Source: Thalassoglobus polymorphus
GTDB lineage: Bacteria; Planctomycetota; Planctomycetia; Planctomycetales; Planctomycetaceae
Length of the DNA stretch: 64,000 nt
Direction of reading: 5' to 3'
Assembly: GCF_007744255.1 (NCBI RefSeq)
Contig: NZ_CP036267.1
Location: 3,227,500 to 3,291,499, forward strand
A model generated the notes under the pieces. It saw only the letters and a program-made list of their open reading frames with translations, had not been told where the DNA came from and ran no database searches. The stretch's first letter is position 1; every line of letters starts with the position of its first letter. Both the position numbers and the translations under genes were made by a program. Shown here piece after piece: positions 27,382-35,922 of this stretch.

Positions 27382-27563
27382 ACCGACTTCCAACCGGGCC
27401 TCAGCTTTACACTTACTTTAAGACTGGAGTTAGATTGGGTGGCGAAGGCAAAATGCGCAAAGGGTGGGGCAGGATCTCTGCACTACAATTCAATGTCAGT
27501 TCGCCGGGCACTTTCATCTTCCGGCGCAATAATTTGTGCGTGTATGTTCGCAAGTCCCTGCTG
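27382..27563. other. Intergenic sequence, nothing recognised
   Basis: Sequence between two copies of the family-1 element. Open frames here (for example 27243-27635) cross the repeats and show no domain features. Confidence 0.4.
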
Positions 27564-27668
27564 CTAAAAACATTATCGATAAGTCTTGGGAAATGGTCTC
27601 CGTGTTGGCCTCGCGGAGAGACGCTATATCATTGACGAAATCCGTTCCTCACGGGCAAGCTGCTCAAG
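27564..27668 (+). repeat. Decayed family-1 element, copy C
   Basis: Bounded by CTAA (27564-27567) and CAAG (27665-27668), 105 bases long. The right half GAAATCCGTTCCTCACGGGC and TGCTCAAG still matches the family; the left half has drifted (GGCCTCGCGG for GCCTCGTGG). Confidence 0.6.
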
Positions 27669-27955
27669 GAAAAACTTGAGTGAGTCAGTAGAGCTTGTGA
27701 TCGCAAATGCGCACTTCCTGCCGATGCACTCCTCGCAAAGTGGCAGCTTTCGTCTTTTCAGGGCTGAAACTTCAAATCAATCTGCCCAAAATCAAAAACA
27801 TTTTCTACTTTCGAGGTCCCTCCTGAACAAGGACGGTCTGATGGCGGCCTGCGATCAGATCGAAGTTCAACACATTCGTACGGATTCATTTGAATCAATA
27901 TGAGACTCATCGAAGCTCACTTCAGAGTTCACGATGCACCGAAGGGAATGCCCCC

Positions 27956-29176
27956 ATGAATACCGGAACTCTGTCCACGATGGACTCCTCCTCCGCTCTC
28001 GAAAATCGACCTCGTCCCCAATCACAGCGGGTCTGGATCACTTATCGATTTAGCTTGATCATTTGCGGTTTGCTCTGGTTATTCCTTTCGTCGACCCTTT
28101 GTGGTTGCGGATCGATGAACGGCTACGTGATGAACCGTTCTGGTCGCAAGTATTACGACAAAGGCAATTATGAATACGCTCGATATGAATTTGAGCGCGC
28201 CTTAATGGATGACCCACATAACGCGAACTACGCCTTCAATGTTGCGCGAACAATGGAACATGAAGGTGAATACGAAAATGCCGAGTTGATGTATCAACAC
28301 GCATTGACTCTCGACCCCGATCACCTCCCTTCTTATCACGCACTCGCTTCAATGTTACGTGAGCAAGGACGGACCGCTGAATCGAGAGAATTGCTGACTG
28401 CCTGGGCGGAAACACAACCGTACAGCGCAGGAGCACAAATGGCTGCGGGCGACATGTATCGTCAAGAAGGTAACATGTCTGCCGCTCAAAATTACTACCA
28501 GCAGGCCTCAAGGAATGTTCCTCAAGGCCGTTCACGACTACAAAGCCGGATGATATCGCAACGGCAACAGGGTCCCTATGGTCCGCAATATGCGACTGGT
28601 CAGGGATATCCACAAATGGCGTCGCCACGCTATCCGTACCATACGCCCCCTTCGCTGCAAATGGCTGAGACGATGCCGATGAACGACTTTACGATGATGG
28701 GCGGTCCAGTCGTTTCGCATCAATCAATGGTCTCGACTCCGATGCAATATCAACAGCCGATGATGCACGAACAACCGATGATGGAACAGCAGATCATCAA
28801 CCCTCCATCGCAATCTCCGGGGCTGCTCGTGCCGACTCCACAACAGTACAATCCGGCACCGACGTTGAACTCTGGCGAACCACAACTGTTACCAGAAACC
28901 CAAGGTTCAAACGGTCCGCAAGCGTATCAGCCTCAGCAAGTTGTCTCACAGCATTCTCATCAGTACCCGGGAATGACTAGTGAGTATCCCGTCCAGTCAA
29001 TGCCTGCCACGGGGCAATACACGCAACAAGTGATGATGCCGCCCCAAACGGCACCGACAAACACCGCTCAGCAACCTCCGATATTCCAAGCTCCTCAAAA
29101 TATGTCGGCTGCTCCATTTCAGAATATCTCGACGCAGACTTCAAGCAATGTGATGCCGGCGGTTCAGGCCTTTTAG
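27956..29176 (+). CDS. TPR lipoprotein with Gln/Pro/Met-rich C-terminal tail
   Basis: The start at ATG 27956 follows AAGGGA at 27942-27947. After a polar N-terminus of about 35 residues comes a hydrophobic segment ending in a lipobox-like LCGC, so membrane anchoring through a lipidated Cys is likely. TPR repeats follow, for example ARYEFERALMDDPHNANYAFNVA and ENAELMYQHALTLDPDHLPSYHAL, then a low-complexity tail rich in Q, P, M and Y (about residues 180-406). TPR domains bind protein partners, and the tail is probably disordered. A cell-envelope scaffold role is inferred. The stop TAG at 29174-29176 is the end of the repeat 29173-29226. Confidence 0.85.
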   Translation: MNTGTLSTMDSSSALENRPRPQSQRVWITYRFSLIICGLLWLFLSSTLCGCGSMNGYVMNRSGRKYYDKGNYEYARYEFERALMDDPHNANYAFNVARTMEHEGEYENAELMYQHALTLDPDHLPSYHALASMLREQGRTAESRELLTAWAETQPYSAGAQMAAGDMYRQEGNMSAAQNYYQQASRNVPQGRSRLQSRMISQRQQGPYGPQYATGQGYPQMASPRYPYHTPPSLQMAETMPMNDFTMMGGPVVSHQSMVSTPMQYQQPMMHEQPMMEQQIINPPSQSPGLLVPTPQQYNPAPTLNSGEPQLLPETQGSNGPQAYQPQQVVSQHSHQYPGMTSEYPVQSMPATGQYTQQVMMPPQTAPTNTAQQPPIFQAPQNMSAAPFQNISTQTSSNVMPAVQAF

Positions 29177-29226
29177 AACATCTTATGAATTGGTTGCAGG
29201 ATCTGCCTCGTGGCAAACTGCTCTAG
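29173..29226 (+). repeat. 54-bp internally deleted family-1 element, copy D
   Basis: TTAG (29173-29176) to CTAG (29223-29226). The left 40 bases (TGAATTGGTTGCAGGATCTGCCTCGTGGC) are joined directly to the right end (GCAAACTGCTCTAG), with the middle of the 106-bp element missing. The TTAG supplies the stop codon of the TPR lipoprotein gene. Confidence 0.85.
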
Positions 29227-29251
29227 TTCACTCAAAGAGCACATCCTTGTT

Positions 29252-29287
29252 ACGCTGTCAGTGAAATTTTCTCTGGCAGCGTTTTTT
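29252..29287 (+). terminator. Intrinsic terminator after the TPR lipoprotein gene
   Basis: Ten-base stem ACGCTGTCAG / CTGGCAGCGT (one G-T pair) with an 11-base loop, followed by a run of six T (29282-29287). It lies 75 bases after the stop, beyond the repeat element. Confidence 0.85.
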
Positions 29288-29457
29288 GTTTCTACAGTGG
29301 TTCATCAATCTTCATCGTAGCCTGTTGGTCCATTGAAGATGAAAATGAAGAAGCTGAAGATTCGGTCTTCACTGTCATCTCTGAGCCATCTCTGGACCCG
29401 CACCGCCTGTATGCTAACCTAAGGCTTCCATATTTCTCAGATTCAACGGAAGTCATC

Positions 29458-30408
29458 ATGCAACGCCGAGATTTTCTGGCTGCCACAGGTGCAGCATCAA
29501 CCGCTTTTGCCTTCGGAAACGCAGCAAGCTCAGCTCAGGAGAGCAAAAAGTCGAAACCGTTTCAGCTCAAATACGCTCCACACGTCAACACATTCAAGCA
29601 GTCAGCGGGTAACGACATCGTTGACCAGATGAAATTTGCAGCCGACCACGGATTCACTGCCTGGGAGGACAACGGCATGCTGAAGCGGTCAGCCGAAGAG
29701 CAAAACCGTATTGCGAAAGCGATGTCGCAGCTGAATATGCAGATGGGCGTCTTCGTTGCTTATGCCAGTTTTGACGAACCAGTTTTTGCAGTTAAGAATG
29801 AAGACAAATGGAGCGAAGTTCTCGAAGCGATCAAAGCTTCAGTCGAAGTTGCCAAGCGGACCAATGTCAAATGGATGACAGTTGTGCCGGGATCGGTCGA
29901 TCAACAAGGAAACTCCGAAAACTGGAACCGCTACGGCGGCCCGCGACTCGCTGAAGGTTACCAAACAGCAAACGTCATCGAACTGCTCAAACGCTGTTCA
30001 GCGATCCTCGAACCGCACGATCTTGTCATGGTTCTGGAACCGTTGAACTGGTACGCGAACCATGGAGGAACATTCCTGAGTCGTTCTGATCAAGCGTATG
30101 CACTGTGCAAAGCGGTCGACAGCCCTTCCTGCAAAATCCTGTTCGATATCTACCACCAACAGATCACAGAAGGGAATTTAATCCCAAATATCGATGCCTG
30201 CTGGGACGAAATCGCTTACTTCCAATCAGGCGACAACCCCGGCCGCAAAGAACCAGGAACCGGGGAAATTAATTACCGAAACGTCTTCAAACATATTCAC
30301 TCCAAAGGTTTCGAAGGCATCATCGGCATGGAACACGGAAATTCCATCAAAGGAAAAGAAGGCGAACAAGCAGTCATCCAAGCCTACCGAGACGCCGACG
30401 CCTTCTAA
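29458..30408 (+). CDS. Tat-exported hydroxypyruvate isomerase/sugar isomerase-like TIM-barrel protein
   Basis: 316 residues. ATG 29458 follows GGAAG. A twin-arginine signal MQRRDFLAATGAAST leads the protein. The xylose-isomerase-like barrel is visible: KFAADHGFTAWEDNGM, VVPGSVDQQGN, the metal-binding Glu in MVLEPLNWYANHGGTFL, LFDIYHQQITEGNLI (Asp and His), and GIIGMEHGNS (last Glu and His). This pattern is that of the hydroxypyruvate isomerase (Hyi) subfamily. The reaction is probably aldose-ketose or hydroxypyruvate/tartronate semialdehyde isomerisation. Export by Tat is unusual for the textbook enzyme but frequent among planctomycete members, so the substrate may be extracellular. The TAA stop (30406-30408) abuts the 73-bp repeat. 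Confidence 0.88.
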   Translation: MQRRDFLAATGAASTAFAFGNAASSAQESKKSKPFQLKYAPHVNTFKQSAGNDIVDQMKFAADHGFTAWEDNGMLKRSAEEQNRIAKAMSQLNMQMGVFVAYASFDEPVFAVKNEDKWSEVLEAIKASVEVAKRTNVKWMTVVPGSVDQQGNSENWNRYGGPRLAEGYQTANVIELLKRCSAILEPHDLVMVLEPLNWYANHGGTFLSRSDQAYALCKAVDSPSCKILFDIYHQQITEGNLIPNIDACWDEIAYFQSGDNPGRKEPGTGEINYRNVFKHIHSKGFEGIIGMEHGNSIKGKEGEQAVIQAYRDADAF

Positions 30409-30480
30409 ACACTTCGTGTTTTTGTGTCCGCGAAGAAAGATCTTCACTCGATGAAGCGACTCTTCCCACGAGACTGAACG
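30408..30480 (+). repeat. 73-bp direct repeat, unit 1
   Basis: Unit 1 of a near-identical pair (three mismatches or fewer) with period 96. It starts at the last base of the preceding gene's stop, in the context CTAAACACTTCGTG. It contains small inverted repeats AACAC/GTGTT and GAAGATCTTC-like. Confidence 0.9.
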
Positions 30481-30503
30481 CACCGTTTCAAAAACGGCTG
30501 GAG

Positions 30504-30576
30504 AACACTTCGTGTTTTTGTGTCCGTGAAGAAAGATCTTCACTCGATGAAGCGATTCTTCCCACGAGACTGAACG
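30504..30576 (+). repeat. 73-bp direct repeat, unit 2
   Basis: Second copy, from AACACTTCGTG to GAGACTGAACG. A related short stretch in reverse orientation (CTAGAACACTTTCGTGTTTT on the minus strand) occurs at about 46387-46406, so this is probably a third dispersed family rather than a purely local duplication. Confidence 0.9.
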
Positions 30577-30776
30577 TCTACCTTTTCAAATGTGCACATC
30601 GTTTTCGAAACAGTTGTGCAATCAACGTTCCACCTTCCAGCTGTCGGGCCTTTAAGCCCGATGGCTCCGGATGGAAAAGGATAAAGCTTAAAGCCCCTTC
30701 AGCGGTCCGCTTAATTGAATTTCGGAGTGATTCACCTCCAATTTGAATGGAAAAAATCAGGCGGGCATGACGGTTT

Positions 30777-30882
30777 CGATCTCAATTTTCGGATTGGTGT
30801 TCACGTTCTGCCTCGTGGCGAACAGCAATTTCGCTGGTGAAACGCGTTCTTCACGGGCACACGGTAGAACAAGCTTCTCTAT
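30777..30882 (+). repeat. 106-bp CTAG-bounded fold-back element, family 1, copy E
   Basis: Exactly 106 bases, ending in CTAT (30879-30882). Core TTCTGCCTCGTGGCGAACAGC and mirror half ACGCGTTCTTCACGGGCAC are intact. The left boundary has decayed. Its right-end CTA, read on the minus strand, is the TAG stop of the hydrolase gene 30879-31739. Confidence 0.88.
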
Positions 30883-31739
30883 TTGTTGAGATGTTCTTCA
30901 AACCAGGCAACCATGGCCTGGGTGGCGGCAGCCAGATCTTCTCCACGAAAACCATGCCCCGCGTTTCCGAATTCGATGAGCTTGTTGGTCACGCCAGCTT
31001 TCCCAAAAGCAGCTTGGATATTGCGGCTGTGAAATATTGGAACAAGTTCATCTTTTACTCCGGCAAGAAGCAATGTTGGGGAGTCATCAGAGGAGACGTG
31101 TAGTAATGGTGAGTTCTCCGCAGCTGTTTCTTGATTAATTTCAAGTGCAGGGAATTGTGCGTAGACAGGTAAGCGATCAGGAGCATCTTCAGCCATCACT
31201 TGTAAATCTGTCGGCGCAACGAATGCAACCACTGCTTGAACACGGTCGCTGACTTTCAGTACGGGATCTTTCGCATTCGGATCACCTTCATCTGAAGCGG
31301 TGCCGAGCATGAGCGACAAGTGACCACCGGCACTCATACCGAAGACTCCAATCCGATCGGGGTCGATCTGGAATTTTTCTGCATTCAAACGAATAAAACG
31401 CACACTTCGCCGAACATCAGCGACAGCTTCAGCGATCGAAAACCTGGGACTGCTCCCGTGACGAACTGCGAAGACGGTGAACCCTTTGTCCGTTAAGGCG
31501 CGAAACCTCACTTGCAGCCCCTCGGGTGGTGACCATTTCGAATACCACCCGCCACTGACCATAAACAACACAGCTGCCCCGTTGGCTTCTTTCTCAGGTG
31601 TGAAGACATCAAAGGTCATCGCCAACCCGAATTTATGACCATACACTACATCGGGAGTGATGTTGACCTCTTCCGCGTCTGCTTCGAAGACTGGAAGACA
31701 CGACAAGCTGCAGGTGAGCATCATCATGAAATATCGCAT
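30879..31739 (-). CDS. Secreted alpha/beta-hydrolase (esterase/lipase-like)
   Basis: 286 residues with an N-terminal signal (MRYFMMMLTCSLSCLPVFEADA). Alpha/beta hydrolase features: the oxyanion region FMVSGGWYSKW, nucleophile Ser in FGMSAGGHLS (GxSxG), the acidic residue in GVKDELVP and the catalytic His in GNAGHGF. The HGG-type layout resembles carbohydrate esterases and other BD-FAE-like enzymes. It is the last gene of a leftward operon (37377 to 30879) with two sulfatases and a CehA-type protein, so deacylation of a sulfated polysaccharide is plausible. Its stop is formed by the end of the family-1 element at 30777-30882. Confidence 0.88.
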   Translation of the reverse strand: MRYFMMMLTCSLSCLPVFEADAEEVNITPDVVYGHKFGLAMTFDVFTPEKEANGAAVLFMVSGGWYSKWSPPEGLQVRFRALTDKGFTVFAVRHGSSPRFSIAEAVADVRRSVRFIRLNAEKFQIDPDRIGVFGMSAGGHLSLMLGTASDEGDPNAKDPVLKVSDRVQAVVAFVAPTDLQVMAEDAPDRLPVYAQFPALEINQETAAENSPLLHVSSDDSPTLLLAGVKDELVPIFHSRNIQAAFGKAGVTNKLIEFGNAGHGFRGEDLAAATQAMVAWFEEHLNK

Positions 31740-31815
31740 AGATTCTTTCGCTTCAGTTTGTGTGATTTTTTTTGATGGGAATTCTCAAAAGGATTCTTGT
31801 TTATGCAGGAGAGTG

Positions 31816-34197
31816 TTATTCAGTCTTGGCGGCTTTCATTGCAGATTGATAATAGACCTTCGCCTGATCGTAGGCCTCTCTGGCTGCTTTTCGTTCGGAT
31901 TCACGAATCTGGCCTTTCTTCGAATTCCAACAGACTTCGACTGCATTCGCGCACCACTGAGCACTCTTCTTGCTGGCCCGGATCGGCTGATTTTCAACTT
32001 CGACGAAAACTGGATTTGTGTGGCACGAAGGTAAAATGCGCAGAGCAACCCAACTGGACTGTTCGATTTTGGTCTTAAATTTGAGTGATTCGATATGCCC
32101 GTCAGCTTCGAGCATCACCTTCTCGACTGGCTGCCCATTGACAATCAACTCGACTGGAACTTGACGAGTCTCTCCCTCGCGGCAACGTTCGATGTGCCAG
32201 TACGGTTTTTGGTCGAGCCGACTGTTGCGGATGGATCGAGTGGTTTCATTTTGCTCTGCTTCAAGCATGGCAGCCGCGTTGAAGGTCACGGTCACTTCGC
32301 CCGGTTCTTCCAGATTCAGCTGGCTGATTTTGCCATCGCTACCCGGTTCGCCCAGAGCAACGTTGTTGACTTTCATGTCCATCAAATGACTGAGCCCGTC
32401 TCCGCAGTAGCTCCGACCATCTTTGACTCCAGCAATCCACGAATCGAAAGTGAGTGGTTCATCTTTGGGGAGACTGACGTAAACTCGCCCCAGTCCGACA
32501 CGATCTCCATAAATGCATGGGAAATCAGTTTCACCGCTGATGCGACTGCGGAGCCCACAATTGAGAGTATGATACCAGATATTGAGTTCCCATATTGCAG
32601 GAGTATCAACAGCCGAGATGAAGTGACACACATCGTGAACAGAGGTGACGATGAATTCATTGGCACCAATTCCATCGAACGGTGGCATCGCATAATCAGG
32701 AAGCGTATCAGCTGCGCGTCCTTGTTGCCCACCTCTCCGGTTCCGGTAATACATAGTCGTGAGTCGCTGGCCGTTCCCGCCGTAGTCCGGGAGTCCCAGC
32801 CCCCATCCCGAGTGACTGTAGCCAACCACGCCGCCCTGCTCTTTTCCCCATTTCAAAACAGGCAGCGTCCAACTGGGCCAGTCTTCAATCACTTTCGATC
32901 CGGGGTAGTCATCCTCTGTCAGCCGCAACAAGCATAAGTGCCCCGCATGCGACGATGGAAACCCACTGACTTCCACGTCGTATCTCATCAGGTAATCTTT
33001 CGTGGAAAGCTCTGATGTTTCGCCTTTGAAGAACTCCTTTTGTGTATACCAACATGGGCCCCAGCTGAGCACGCAGCCGACGTTTAAATCTTCGCCGAGA
33101 ATGTGACGCATCATATCCTCTGGGCCGACACCTTCTGTTGGAGAATCGTAATGCGCACAACCAGCTGCATGAATATGATGGTCTCCGGAATACCAGCCCA
33201 GCGTTGCCGGGTGAATCCAGCGAGTCAGTTGAAGTGCGACACGTTGCTGTTCGACTTCCTCAACTTTGAATGTTGTTCTCTCGACTTCATACTCCGGACC
33301 GCGAGAGAGGGAAACGGTGTATTCCCCTGGTGGAAGTTCAACTGATTCTCCATCTTTGCGGTAAACCTGTTCGTGGAAGAAGAAGTCCGGTGCCAAACGT
33401 TTCGCTGGATTGGGGTAGATTCGCCCCTGTTCATCTCGAATGACAAGGGCCGCCGTCGTTGGTGAGCCGTCATGATCTTTAATACCCAAAATCACCTTTG
33501 TTGCAGGCAGGCAGTTGAACAAGACTGGAACGGAATTTCGGAATCCGAGGTCTTGCGTTCCCTGACCGACATTGAAGCCGATTTGTGCTTCCCGTTTTCC
33601 GGCATCACGAGAGTACAGCTGAACAATTCGGTACTCCAGTTTTAGGCCAGAGAGTCGAGGGGTGAGAGGTTGCTTCTGATACATCGTTGCATCCATGAAC
33701 CGTTGTTTCACTTCAGAGAGGTCAACAAGATCCTGATCAGTTTTTGGTTTCTGACGAGCCCCTTTTCCTCGCTGGTAGACAGGGAGTGCGTTCGGGCTTT
33801 CGATTTGTAGAGGTGGGTTAATTCCCGCTTCATTAAAAACTTTGACGAGGTAAGACCGCCAGCCATTCTGAATGAGTTCCTTTCGGGCGGGACCAACTGA
33901 AACTTTCACTCGACTTTCTGCATTGATGTGAACTCCCGCGACACAATGCGGATCGAGAACTTTTTGAGCTGTTCGCACAATCGCCTGATCATCGTCAGAG
34001 TCGTAGGCTTTCTGTAGTTCCTGTTGCTCTTCAGCAGAGAGGGGGGCTCCCACAAACTTGAGGGCCTCGACAAGTCGCTTTGTGCTTTCAACGAGTGGTT
34101 GACGTTCGACTTCAACAACAGACGGGAAATCTTGTGCACAACATGTTGCACACAGCGCTGTTGAAAACACCAGGTAAAAATGGGGTCTTACACGCAT
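31816..34197 (-). CDS. CehA/McbA-type PHP metallohydrolase, secreted
   Basis: 793 residues. Start ATG 34197 with AAGGTG upstream and a signal peptide ending near LCATCCAQ (possibly lipidated at Cys). The N-terminal half is a beta-rich module; the PHP-like metal site begins with GWYSGDHHIHAAGCAHYDSP (about residue 335), with further His and Asp residues in VGYSHSGWGL and SVHDVCHF. CehA-type proteins hydrolyse esters or carbamates, but for planctomycete members the substrates are unknown. It lies between a sulfatase (57 bases upstream) and the alpha/beta hydrolase (76 bases downstream) on the same strand, fitting a polysaccharide or glycoconjugate degradation operon. Confidence 0.88.
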   Translation of the reverse strand: MRVRPHFYLVFSTALCATCCAQDFPSVVEVERQPLVESTKRLVEALKFVGAPLSAEEQQELQKAYDSDDDQAIVRTAQKVLDPHCVAGVHINAESRVKVSVGPARKELIQNGWRSYLVKVFNEAGINPPLQIESPNALPVYQRGKGARQKPKTDQDLVDLSEVKQRFMDATMYQKQPLTPRLSGLKLEYRIVQLYSRDAGKREAQIGFNVGQGTQDLGFRNSVPVLFNCLPATKVILGIKDHDGSPTTAALVIRDEQGRIYPNPAKRLAPDFFFHEQVYRKDGESVELPPGEYTVSLSRGPEYEVERTTFKVEEVEQQRVALQLTRWIHPATLGWYSGDHHIHAAGCAHYDSPTEGVGPEDMMRHILGEDLNVGCVLSWGPCWYTQKEFFKGETSELSTKDYLMRYDVEVSGFPSSHAGHLCLLRLTEDDYPGSKVIEDWPSWTLPVLKWGKEQGGVVGYSHSGWGLGLPDYGGNGQRLTTMYYRNRRGGQQGRAADTLPDYAMPPFDGIGANEFIVTSVHDVCHFISAVDTPAIWELNIWYHTLNCGLRSRISGETDFPCIYGDRVGLGRVYVSLPKDEPLTFDSWIAGVKDGRSYCGDGLSHLMDMKVNNVALGEPGSDGKISQLNLEEPGEVTVTFNAAAMLEAEQNETTRSIRNSRLDQKPYWHIERCREGETRQVPVELIVNGQPVEKVMLEADGHIESLKFKTKIEQSSWVALRILPSCHTNPVFVEVENQPIRASKKSAQWCANAVEVCWNSKKGQIRESERKAAREAYDQAKVYYQSAMKAAKTE

Positions 34198-34253
34198 GAG
34201 AGCACCTTGTCGATCAGTTGTGATTTTGGATGAAATGGGAAGTGCTGTCTTCT

Positions 34254-35879
34254 CTATTGATTCTCTTTCTTTCGAGACTCTTTCTGCTGAGTGCTTTTCA
34301 AATGTTGATACATGTTAAACCGCTCTGGGTATCTGACTTCATTACGAGTCGCCCATGTTTCCCAGAGCTGAACCAAATCTGACTTCTGCTTTTTATTCGA
34401 AGTCGCCAGGTTGTTCATCTCGGTGCGATCTTTTGAGATGTTGTACAACTCCCAAGGTTTTTTGTACTCCCGAACTAATTTCCAGTCGCCAGAGCGGACG
34501 CCTGCGTTCCCTTCGTGCTCCCAGAAAATTGGCTCAGTATGCACCGGTTTTGTGCTTCCATTCAACAATGGAGTGATTGAAACTCCTTCACAGGGAGGAA
34601 GAGATGGAGGGTATTCGGCGCCGGAAAGGTCGATGCAGGTCGCCATAAAATCGGGAAGATAGGCGACATTTCGAACGAAGGAACCTCGCTTCGATTGAGG
34701 GATCCCTTTTGGCCAGTGCGCGATCATGGGGGTGCAGGCTCCCCCTTCGTGTATGAAGTGTTTATAGAGCCGAAACGGAGTGTTGCAGGCATTCGCCCAA
34801 GCAAGACCGAGTCGAACACCATTTGTCGTTTGCAGTGGAGGATTCTTGACCATCTCCGTGGAACCCTTCCCGAGTCTGCCACCTTCCTGGCAAGCTCCAT
34901 TGTCTGAGAGAAAGAAGATGATCGTATTGTCGAGCTTGCCTAGACTGTCGAGATGGTTCGTCAACTTACCGATATTCTGATCAATTGAATCAACACAGCC
35001 AGCGTAGGCTGCCATGATGGAATCAAGATCGTCCTGTTGTTCTGGCTTGAGCGAATCCCATTTCGGGCCAACATGAGGAGCGGGGATAATGTCCTCATCA
35101 AACAACCCCATGGCCTTTTGTTTTGCCAGTCGAGACTTCATCAACGGTTCCCAACCGCCCGTGTATTTGCCTTTGTATTTTTGAAAATCTTCCCACTTGG
35201 CATTCAAAGGCCAGTGCGGAGCGTTGTAAGCAAGATAAAGAAAAAACGGTTTGTCGTCCGTCTTTGTCGTTTCAGAAATGAATTCGCAAGCGTAGTCGGT
35301 GAAGGTGTCGGTCGCGTAGAAATCTTTGTCGGTTATGACCGGATCATTCCCAAACATGATGCCCCGTCCGCCGCCCGGTTCGAAGTAATTGATCGCTCCG
35401 CTCAGGCAGCCGTAAAATTTATCGAAGCCCCGTTGCATCGGCCAACACTCCTGGCGATGCAGTCCCAGATGCCACTTGCCAGTCATCAAAGTGTGATAGT
35501 CTGAGTCTTTGAGAACCTGCGCAATTGTCGTGCAATTGTCGTTTAGAAAACCTTGATAGGGCCCTTCGAATCCAAGAGGACGTTCGGGAGGTTCCGTCAT
35601 GTGCCCAATGCCAACTTGATGCGGATGACGACCAGTCATTAAAGCTGCTCGAGTCGGACAGCAGCGACCGTAGTTATAGAATTGCGTAAAACGGAGTCCC
35701 TGCTCGGCAAGCCGATCAATGTTAGGTGTTTCGATTTCGCTGCCGTAACAGCCAATGTCGGAAAAGCCCATGTCATCAACCAGAATGATGATAATGTTGG
35801 GGCGCGGAGCTTCACCCAAAGCGAACGTACACGAAAAGAGTGTGAGCACGCAGATAAAGACGTTGGACACAAATTTCAT
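34254..35879 (-). CDS. Secreted arylsulfatase-type sulfatase
   Basis: 541 residues from ATG 35879, which gives a signal peptide (MKFVSNVFICVLTLFSCTFALG) and has GAAGAG upstream; the frame opens at 35921. Sulfatase blocks: IIILVDDMGFSDIGCYG (Asp pair), NYGRCCPTRAALMTG with the formylglycine Cys at about residue 70 (C-C-P-T-R, so C-x-P-x-R), GKWHLG, LSDNGACQEGGR and FWEHEGNAGVR. This is the arylsulfatase A-like subgroup. It is the second gene of the leftward operon, 43 bases after the sulfatase at 35923-37377. Confidence 0.95.
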   Translation of the reverse strand: MKFVSNVFICVLTLFSCTFALGEAPRPNIIIILVDDMGFSDIGCYGSEIETPNIDRLAEQGLRFTQFYNYGRCCPTRAALMTGRHPHQVGIGHMTEPPERPLGFEGPYQGFLNDNCTTIAQVLKDSDYHTLMTGKWHLGLHRQECWPMQRGFDKFYGCLSGAINYFEPGGGRGIMFGNDPVITDKDFYATDTFTDYACEFISETTKTDDKPFFLYLAYNAPHWPLNAKWEDFQKYKGKYTGGWEPLMKSRLAKQKAMGLFDEDIIPAPHVGPKWDSLKPEQQDDLDSIMAAYAGCVDSIDQNIGKLTNHLDSLGKLDNTIIFFLSDNGACQEGGRLGKGSTEMVKNPPLQTTNGVRLGLAWANACNTPFRLYKHFIHEGGACTPMIAHWPKGIPQSKRGSFVRNVAYLPDFMATCIDLSGAEYPPSLPPCEGVSITPLLNGSTKPVHTEPIFWEHEGNAGVRSGDWKLVREYKKPWELYNISKDRTEMNNLATSNKKQKSDLVQLWETWATRNEVRYPERFNMYQHLKSTQQKESRKKENQ

Positions 35880-35922
35880 TATGAACTCTTCTCTATAGAT
35901 TGTGATTTCCGAAGCCTGCAAA

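Noticed and set aside
27272-27385. ACCG as a target-site duplication of the family-1 element
   Set aside because: Flanking ACCG occurs only at this copy; the CTAG-like tetramer is shared by all copies, so it is the better candidate.
27243-27635. Plus-strand open frame of 130 codons after the sulfatase
   Set aside because: It crosses the 106-bp repeat and overlaps the sulfatase end in another frame; no domain or ribosome site.
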